From Lachnoclostridium sp. (GTDB lineage: Bacteria; Bacillota; Clostridia; Lachnospirales; Lachnospiraceae): 46,997 nucleotides of DNA. Shown one piece after another: positions 41,467-46,997 of this stretch. The stretch spans positions 1-46,997 of the forward strand of contig JAETRR010000031.1 of assembly GCA_021770065.1 (NCBI GenBank), in the 5' to 3' direction. The position numbers and the translations under genes were made by a program. Every line of letters begins with the position of its first letter. The stretch's first letter is position 1. The notes below the pieces were generated by a model, which was not told the DNA's origin, did not search any database, and saw only the letters and a program-made list of their open reading frames with translations.

Positions 41467-42429
41467 TTATTTATGGAGATGACAGGCCACTTTGTGCCCT
41501 CCTCCCACATCCACAAGCTCCGGCTTCACCCGGGAACATTCCGGAACCGCATAGGGACACCGTGTATGGAACCGGCAGCCGGACGGAGGATTGATGGGGC
41601 TGGGAATATCCCCCTCAATACTGCTCTTCTCCTTCTGTCTTGCCAGCTTCGGATTGGCAATGGGAACGCTTCCCAAAAGTCCCTTTGTATAAGGATGCAG
41701 CGGATTTCTGTATATCTCATCTGCCTCGCTCATCTCCACTAACTGCCCCAGATACATAACGCCCACGTCATCGGAGACATAGCGTACCATAGACAGATCA
41801 TGCGCAATGAAAAGATAAGATAACCCCTTTTCCTCCTGAAAATCCTTCAGAAGATTAATCACCTGTGCCTGGATAGACACGTCCAGGGCAGAAATAGGTT
41901 CGTCACAGATCACCAGCTGCGGCTCCAGAATCAAGGCCCTTGCAATCCCCACTCTCTGGCGCTGTCCGCCGGAAAATTCGTGGGCATAGCGGTTGGCATG
42001 CTCTTTTGTCAGTCCTACGCGCTCCAGCATGGGATAGACGAGATCGTTGGCCTCTTCCTTACTCTTCACCAGATTATGGGCCATAAGCGGCTCGGCAATG
42101 ATATCCCGGACCGTCATCCTGGCATTCAGAGAGGCGTAAGGATCCTGGAAGATCATCTGCATTTTCTTCCGGTACGGCTTTAACTCCTTCTGCTTCATAG
42201 CGGTAATATCCGTGCCGTCCAGGACTATCTGCCCGGCAGTAGGATCGTACATACGGATAATAGTTCTTGCACATGTTGACTTGCCGCAGCCGGACTCGCC
42301 CACCAGACCCAGGGTTTTTCCTCTTTGAAGAGTAAAGCTGATGCCGTCCACCGCATGGACAATCTGCTTTTTCCCAGCCTTAAAATGCTTGGTGAGATCT
42401 TTCACCTCTAAAATGTTCTGCTCGCTCAT
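41467..42429 (-). CDS. oppF: Oligopeptide ABC transporter ATPase OppF
   Basis: 320 residues. ABC ATPase of the peptide/nickel type: Walker A GLVGESGCGKSTCA, signature EFSGGQRQRVGIARAL, Walker B LVICDEPISALDVS and the H-loop FIAHDLSM. The C-terminal oligopeptide extension has PPSGCRFHTRCPYAVPEC, whose cysteines may bind an Fe-S cluster or metal. It is the second ATPase; OppD is immediately upstream with a 3-bp gap. AGGTG precedes the ATG. Confidence 0.95.
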   Translation of the reverse strand: MSEQNILEVKDLTKHFKAGKKQIVHAVDGISFTLQRGKTLGLVGESGCGKSTCARTIIRMYDPTAGQIVLDGTDITAMKQKELKPYRKKMQMIFQDPYASLNARMTVRDIIAEPLMAHNLVKSKEEANDLVYPMLERVGLTKEHANRYAHEFSGGQRQRVGIARALILEPQLVICDEPISALDVSIQAQVINLLKDFQEEKGLSYLFIAHDLSMVRYVSDDVGVMYLGQLVEMSEADEIYRNPLHPYTKGLLGSVPIANPKLARQKEKSSIEGDIPSPINPPSGCRFHTRCPYAVPECSRVKPELVDVGGGHKVACHLHK

Positions 42430-42432
42430 AGC

Positions 42433-43449
42433 CTACACCTCACTGCGAAAGGGGTTATTTTCATCTGCCGGCGCATCCGGGTATAACAGAAAACATCGGG
42501 AGCTGTGGCCCTCTCCCACTTCGATAAATTCCGGCAGTTCTGCCCCACAGAGCTTTCTGGCATAGGGACAGCGCGGCGCAAAGGGGCAGCCGGCCGGCGG
42601 ATTCGTCATATCGGGAGGCGATCCGGGAATCGGCTTAAGGCGCACAGACTTGTCCTGCTCCATATCCGGGATAGAATTCAAAAGCCCCATGGTATAAGGA
42701 TGGCTCGGATGCTCAAAGATCTCCTCAATGGGCGCCTCCTCCATAATAAGGCCGCCGTACATAACAATTACCCGATCACAGAGTTCCGCCACTACGCCCA
42801 GATCATGGGTAATGAAAATTATGCTTGTGCCGTATTCCTTCTCCAGCTCCCGAAGCTGACGCAGAATCTGATCCTGAATGGTCACATCAAGAGCCGTTGT
42901 AGGCTCGTCTGCAATCAGCAGCTCCGGCTTGTTGGCCAGGGCCATGGCAATCATAACCCTCTGACGCATACCGCCGGAAAACTCATGCGGATAGCATTTG
43001 AAGCGCTTCTCCGGCTCCGGAATCCGCACCTTTTCAAAAAGTTCCAGCACGGCCTTTTTCGCCTCTTCTTTGGAAATATCCGGATGGTGCTCCCGGAGCA
43101 TCTCCGCCACCTGCTTTCCCACAGGAATCAGGGGGTTTAAGGAAGACATAGGATCCTGGAAAATCATGGAAATCTTTTCTCCGCGGATCTCACGCATCCG
43201 CTTCCCCGGGGCGCCTATGAGCTCCTCTTCGTCAAAGCGGATGGAGGACCCTTCCTTAATCCGGGCCGTATCCGCAAGCAGATGCAGAATGGACATGGAT
43301 GTCACACTCTTGCCGCTGCCGGACTCGCCCACAATACCCAGGATTTCGCCTTTTTCTACGGAGAAGCTCACACCGCGTACCGCCTGTACCTCTCCGTTGC
43401 TTGTCATAAAGGATACTTTTAAATTATCTATCTTTAAAATCGGTTCCAT
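42433..43449 (-). CDS. oppD: Oligopeptide ABC transporter ATPase OppD
   Basis: 338 residues from the ATG at 43449, which has GGAG 6 nt upstream; a TTG at 43461 would be further. It has Walker A GIVGESGSGKSVTS, signature EFSGGMRQRVMIAMAL, Walker B LLIADEPTTALDVT and FITHDLGV. The C-terminal PPAGCPFAPRCPYARKLC is the peptide-family extension. The 5' leader contains GGATATTACGGAACTGGAA, a motif repeated before other operons. It couples ATP hydrolysis to peptide import. Confidence 0.95.
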   Translation of the reverse strand: MEPILKIDNLKVSFMTSNGEVQAVRGVSFSVEKGEILGIVGESGSGKSVTSMSILHLLADTARIKEGSSIRFDEEELIGAPGKRMREIRGEKISMIFQDPMSSLNPLIPVGKQVAEMLREHHPDISKEEAKKAVLELFEKVRIPEPEKRFKCYPHEFSGGMRQRVMIAMALANKPELLIADEPTTALDVTIQDQILRQLRELEKEYGTSIIFITHDLGVVAELCDRVIVMYGGLIMEEAPIEEIFEHPSHPYTMGLLNSIPDMEQDKSVRLKPIPGSPPDMTNPPAGCPFAPRCPYARKLCGAELPEFIEVGEGHSSRCFLLYPDAPADENNPFRSEV

Positions 43450-43519
43450 TACTCTCTCCAATTCCAGTTCCGTAATATCCGTATATCCTGCCAGTACACC
43501 TTCATCTAGTTCCCGCTCA

Positions 43520-44671
43520 CTATTTTTTCAGTTTCGGATCCAGTGCATCCCGAAGCCCATCGCCTACGAAATTGAAGGCAAACATAATAAGACAGATAAC
43601 CAGGGCCGGAATAAACATCTGATGAGGACAGGAGCGGAGATTTTCCGTCGCATCGTTGCACATAGTTCCCAGGCTGGCAAGCGGGGGCTTAAGGCCAATA
43701 CCCAGGTAACCCAGAAATGCCTCCATAAAAATTGCAGAGGGAATCAGCATGGTCACGGTCACCAGGATGGAACCCATGGCATTGGGAATCAAGTGCTGCA
43801 GTAAAATTGTCCTGGTAGAGGAACCGATGGTTCTGGCCGCCATAACAAATTCCTGCTGTTTGAGGCTCAGCACCTGTCCGCGGACTACCCTGGCCATATC
43901 TACCCAGTACACAGTGCCCAGGGCAATGATAATGCTCTGGAGGCCCGACTCCAGAAATACCATGATAAGAATCACATACAGGGTCAGCGGTATGGTGCTG
44001 ATTATATCCACAATACGCATCATAACGGTATCCACCATGCCGCCGGCATACCCGGAAATTCCGCCGAACAGAATTCCGATAATCATATTCACGGCCGCCG
44101 CCACAAAAGCTACCATAAGGGACACTCTTGTGCCGTACATCAGCCGGGTAAGGATATCTCTTCCCAGGCTGTCCGTTCCCAGCACGTAAGATTTATTCCA
44201 GACGTGTGCGGAAGGGTAAATAACCCGGGTCTGGGGGTCTGCAATCACATAGGGTTTCGCACCGTAATAAAGCGCTACCTCCGTGCCGCTGCAGTCAAAA
44301 ATCGTCATGGAAGAATCCGCTTCCTCCCGAACCTTTTTCAACTGATTTCCCATGATACCGTCTCTGCTTACCTGCACCACTTTGAGAGCCTGGGTCACGT
44401 ACAGGTATCCCGATCCGTCCGGCGTCTCATAGACCTTCATCCGGGGCGGAATGTTGACTACCTCCAGATTCTGCGTGGAATAACTGTAATCCGTAAACAT
44501 TGGTCCCAAAAGGGCAAACAGCATCAAGAGCACAATGATAACAAGCCCGGCGATGGACGTGGGCTTATGCCGGAAGCGAAACCACACATCTCCGGCAAAG
44601 GTTCTGTTTTTACTCCATATCTTTTCCCGGTCCTCATTGGAGGAACCGAGCATTTCCCATTTATTTTCCAT
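43520..44671 (-). CDS. oppC: Oligopeptide ABC transporter permease OppC
   Basis: 383 residues, long for OppC because the extracytoplasmic part after the first helix (IAGLVIIVLLMLFALLGPMF) is about 130 residues. Such long insertions are known in the family. The permease core includes VLGTDSLGRDILTRLMYGTR and the EAA-type loop AARTIGSSTRTILLQHLIPN. It forms the membrane channel with OppB. GGGAAGAAG precedes the ATG; oppB is 14 bp upstream. Confidence 0.93.
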   Translation of the reverse strand: MENKWEMLGSSNEDREKIWSKNRTFAGDVWFRFRHKPTSIAGLVIIVLLMLFALLGPMFTDYSYSTQNLEVVNIPPRMKVYETPDGSGYLYVTQALKVVQVSRDGIMGNQLKKVREEADSSMTIFDCSGTEVALYYGAKPYVIADPQTRVIYPSAHVWNKSYVLGTDSLGRDILTRLMYGTRVSLMVAFVAAAVNMIIGILFGGISGYAGGMVDTVMMRIVDIISTIPLTLYVILIMVFLESGLQSIIIALGTVYWVDMARVVRGQVLSLKQQEFVMAARTIGSSTRTILLQHLIPNAMGSILVTVTMLIPSAIFMEAFLGYLGIGLKPPLASLGTMCNDATENLRSCPHQMFIPALVICLIMFAFNFVGDGLRDALDPKLKK

Positions 44672-44685
44672 ACTTCTTCCCGTCC

Positions 44686-45603
44686 TTACTCGTACTTGAT
44701 CCTGGGATCAATGAGGCAGTAGAAAACATCCACCAGCAAAATCATAGCCATCAGAAAGCTTGCGTAAAAGATCGTCACGCCCATAATGGTTGTGTAGTCT
44801 CTCTGAGATACGCTGGTTACAAAATAACCGCCCAGACCGGGAATTGCGAAAATTTTCTCAATAACAAAACTGCCTGTCAGCAGATTGGCAATGGTTGGTC
44901 CAAGAACGGTAACTACCGGAATTAAGGCATTGCGCATGGCATGCTTTAAAATAACCTTAATCTCAGACAGTCCCTTTGCCCGTGCAGTCCGTATGTAGTC
45001 CTGGCCCATAACCTCTAACAGACTGGAGCGCATCAGCCTCGCCATATAGCTGATAGAATAACCTCCCAGAGCCACCACAGGAAGGATATATCCCTTCCAC
45101 GTATCCAGGCCGTAGGTGGGAAGCACATTCAGCTTAAAAGAAAATACATAGATCAGAACCGAAGCAATGACAAAGGACGGGATGGTCACACCGATAGTTG
45201 CAACGGCCATAAGCAGCATGTCCTGCCATTTCCCATTTTTTACGGCTGCCAGAATTCCCATGGGAATGGCCGCCAGAAGCACGAACACAATAGTGACAAA
45301 GCCAAGCCGGGCCGACACAGGGAAGCCGTTCTCCACAAAGTCGTTGACTTCTTTCCCGGGGTACTTGTAGGAGGGACCCAGATCGCCTCGCAGCACTCCC
45401 GACACATATTCAAAAAACTGCTCCGGCAGCGGCCTGTCCAGATGGTACTTGGCATTCAGCGCAGCCTCCACTTCCTCGCTCATATTCCGGTCACTGGTAA
45501 AAGGCCCTCCCGGCACTGCGTGCATAATGCAGAATGTCAGCAGCATTATCAAAAAGAGTGCCACGAGCATTATTCCCAGCCGCTTTGCAAAATATCGAAT
45601 CAT
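44686..45603 (-). CDS. oppB: Oligopeptide ABC transporter permease OppB
   Basis: 305 residues. N-terminal helix LGIMLVALFLIMLLTFCIMH, then the binding-protein-dependent permease region with RLGFVTIVFVLLAAIPMGIL and the EAA loop DYIRTARAKGLSEIKVILKH. It is the first gene of oppBCDF-oppA and has a sigma-A-type promoter upstream. CGGAG lies 9 nt before the ATG. No anomaly seen. Confidence 0.94.
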   Translation of the reverse strand: MIRYFAKRLGIMLVALFLIMLLTFCIMHAVPGGPFTSDRNMSEEVEAALNAKYHLDRPLPEQFFEYVSGVLRGDLGPSYKYPGKEVNDFVENGFPVSARLGFVTIVFVLLAAIPMGILAAVKNGKWQDMLLMAVATIGVTIPSFVIASVLIYVFSFKLNVLPTYGLDTWKGYILPVVALGGYSISYMARLMRSSLLEVMGQDYIRTARAKGLSEIKVILKHAMRNALIPVVTVLGPTIANLLTGSFVIEKIFAIPGLGGYFVTSVSQRDYTTIMGVTIFYASFLMAMILLVDVFYCLIDPRIKYE

Positions 45604-45678
45604 CTTTTTTCACTCCGTTTTTCCACTTAAGGCGTTCATATGTCCTTCCTATGCGCACAAAGGACATAACATTTAATT

Positions 45679-45708
45679 ATTATAACCCCTGTCTTTCCTC
45701 CTTGTCAA
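45679..45708 (-). promoter_or_regulatory. Promoter of the opp operon
   Basis: Minus strand TTGACA (45703-45708), 18-bp spacer and TATAAT (45679-45684). The leader contains a small inverted repeat (TATGTCCTT with AAGGACATA, about 45638-45668). Confidence 0.75.
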
Positions 45709-45721
45709 TTATGAATCTCTG

Positions 45722-46792
45722 TTATTCGACAACCCGCAAATCCTTGGAAGCCTTATTCAGCACCTCACAGCCGGTTTCTGTCACCAGAACCAGATCTTCG
45801 ATGCGGACGCCGAATCTGCCAGGCAGATAGATGCCCGGCTCTACGGAAAAGACCATACCCGGCTCCAGAGGGAATTCTGAGGCGCTTCCCACGTCGGGCG
45901 GTTCATGGCATTCAAGACCCGCCCCATGACCCAGGCGGTGGGTAAAATAAGGACCATAGCCGCCTCTGGTGATGATATCCCTGGCCGTCTTGTCAATCTC
46001 TGACAGAAATACACCGGGCCTGATCCTCTCAATGGCTGTCAGATTGGCCTCCCTTACCAGTTCATAGACCTTCCTCTGTTCCTCTCCCGCTTCTTTATAG
46101 AAAACGGTCCGGGTCATATCGCACCAGTAACGGTCAAAGGGGATGAAGATGTCAAAGATCACACTGTCCCCGGGTTTCAATACCGTACCGTCGCCGTTGT
46201 GATGGGGATCGGCTCCGTTGGGGCCGAAGCATACCAGCTGAGTGCCTTCACAGTCGGCTCCGCGCTCCAGATAGAGACGGTTTACCAGGGCTGCAAGCTG
46301 ATTTTCCACTGCGCCTTCCTTTACCTGGGATATCATCAGTTCCACTACCTCATCATTCAGGGCGGAGCTTCGACGGAGCGCTTCTATCTCCCGGGCGTCT
46401 TTTAACATCCTGGCCCGATCTACGGGAGCAGATCCATGAACGGGCTTTACATCCGGCCGCAGTTCCATAAGGCCGATGAGGAATTTACTGGACCAGAACT
46501 TGTCAATACCCAGGGAGCCTGCCTTTACATGCTTTGCCAGCTCCTCCACCGGGTTTTCACCGTCTTTGTGGGTGAAGACGGGTAAGTCCTCCCGGGACCG
46601 GATGCCGAAGATCTCATTTCCAAACAGCTCCGCCCTTCCCGTGTCATCCAGATACAGGGAGATCATCCGCTCGTGAGGCTCAATCCAAAGGCCGGTCAGA
46701 TAGTAAACCGAGGCTGTGGAGGACACGATAATCTGGGTCAGACCCTCCTGCTTCATATGGGCAATTACTCGTTGTATTCTTTCCTGATTCAT
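45722..46792 (-). CDS. M24-family Xaa-Pro peptidase
   Basis: 356 residues, creatinase/aminopeptidase-P-like. The N-terminal domain precedes a pita-bread fold with two-metal ligands: DIFIPFDRYWCDMTRT (two Asp), TRGGYGPYFTHRLGHGAG (His), VFSVEPGIYLPG (Glu) and GVRIEDLVLV (Glu). It removes N-terminal residues before proline or cleaves Xaa-Pro dipeptides in the cytoplasm. It lies upstream of the opp promoter on the same strand but outside that transcript, so it is probably its own unit; peptide uptake and degradation fit together. The ATG has only a weak upstream AGAAG. Confidence 0.92.
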   Translation of the reverse strand: MNQERIQRVIAHMKQEGLTQIIVSSTASVYYLTGLWIEPHERMISLYLDDTGRAELFGNEIFGIRSREDLPVFTHKDGENPVEELAKHVKAGSLGIDKFWSSKFLIGLMELRPDVKPVHGSAPVDRARMLKDAREIEALRRSSALNDEVVELMISQVKEGAVENQLAALVNRLYLERGADCEGTQLVCFGPNGADPHHNGDGTVLKPGDSVIFDIFIPFDRYWCDMTRTVFYKEAGEEQRKVYELVREANLTAIERIRPGVFLSEIDKTARDIITRGGYGPYFTHRLGHGAGLECHEPPDVGSASEFPLEPGMVFSVEPGIYLPGRFGVRIEDLVLVTETGCEVLNKASKDLRVVE

Positions 46793-46884
46793 ATATTGTC
46801 ACACTTCTTTCTTCTGGCTGGTGTCCACAAAGCAATATCATTAAGTTCCTCTTGACTGGCTTATTAATGACATTGATCCATGGA

Positions 46885-46905
46885 TAAAAAAGTGTCTTCG
46901 ACACC
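46885..46905 (-). terminator. Small GAA-loop terminator
   Basis: Minus strand GTGTC-GAA-GACAC followed by TTTTTT. It would terminate a transcript entering from the right edge of the window; the next gene on this strand is the M24 peptidase. Confidence 0.7.
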
Positions 46906-46907
46906 TC

Positions 46908-46953
46908 AACCCCCTAGCCCCCATTCATGGGGGAATTAGGGGTTCCTTTTTTT
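46908..46953 (+). terminator. GC-rich terminator on the plus strand
   Basis: AACCCCCTAGCCCCCAT pairs with ATGGGGGAATTAGGGGTT, followed by TTTTTTT. No plus-strand gene lies just upstream in the window, so it may serve antisense read-through. Confidence 0.6.
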
Positions 46954-46997
46954 ATCGTTTTCCTGCATAATGTTCTCATGAGCGTACTACAGGATAT

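Overview
The window looks like a chromosome segment from a Gram-positive gut Clostridium, most likely a Lachnospiraceae member. The reasons are strong AGGAGG ribosome-binding sites, TTGACA/TATAAT promoters, a DUF6465-type Ala/Lys/Pro-rich protein, a serC-serA-DUF1015 operon, a mannose-family PTS and an Opp transporter. No tRNA, rRNA or CRISPR array was seen. Almost every gene is on the minus strand; the one clear plus-strand gene is a polysaccharide deacetylase at 38024-38899.

Region 1 (1-13.0 kb) is a surface-glycan locus. It is visibly AT-rich from about 3.6 kb on. It encodes GT2 and GT4 glycosyltransferases, a CDP-glycerol glycerophosphotransferase-like enzyme, an RgpF-like protein, two methyltransferase-like proteins, a beta-propeller-like protein and a GT2-pyruvyltransferase fusion. 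Seven of the nine proteins carry the same small Rossmann-like module (core YGAG) at the N-terminus, at the C-terminus or between catalytic domains. An eighth has a degenerate version. This shared module is one of the two most interesting signals in the window.

Region 2 (13.1-19.4 kb) is accessory DNA. It holds a secreted protein and a membrane-anchored partner, and a TnpB-family protein in which all three RuvC catalytic acids appear to be replaced (Ala, Ala, Lys) while the zinc ribbon is intact. This is a candidate RNA-guided DNA-binding protein of the nuclease-dead TnpB type, and the other main signal. A truncated AAA-ATPase, a serine recombinase and a DUF6465 protein follow. A ~100-115 bp direct repeat at 839-955 and 17977-18092 brackets the glycan and TnpB segment.

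Region 3 (19.6-29.4 kb) is core amino-acid metabolism: serC-serA-DUF1015 (serine), leuB-ilvD-ilvB (branched-chain amino acids), and an L,D-transpeptidase gene behind ilvB. Its intergenic gaps carry dispersed palindromic repeats.

Region 4 (29.5-37.9 kb) is an amino-sugar-type PTS regulon. It has a GntR/HutC repressor, PTS components EIID, EIIC, EIIB and EIIA, a PatB-like C-S lyase, a NanE-like epimerase, two paralogous SIS proteins and a ROK kinase. A consensus sigma-A promoter at 35934-35962 is overlapped by two near-identical palindromes that are probable repressor operators.

Region 5 (38.0-47.0 kb) contains a PdaA-like deacetylase, oppBCDF-oppA followed by a cyclophilin, and an M24 (Xaa-Pro) peptidase. 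Together they suggest peptide import and degradation. Tandem mini-hairpins with GAA loops lie at 37.1 and 38.9-39.0 kb.
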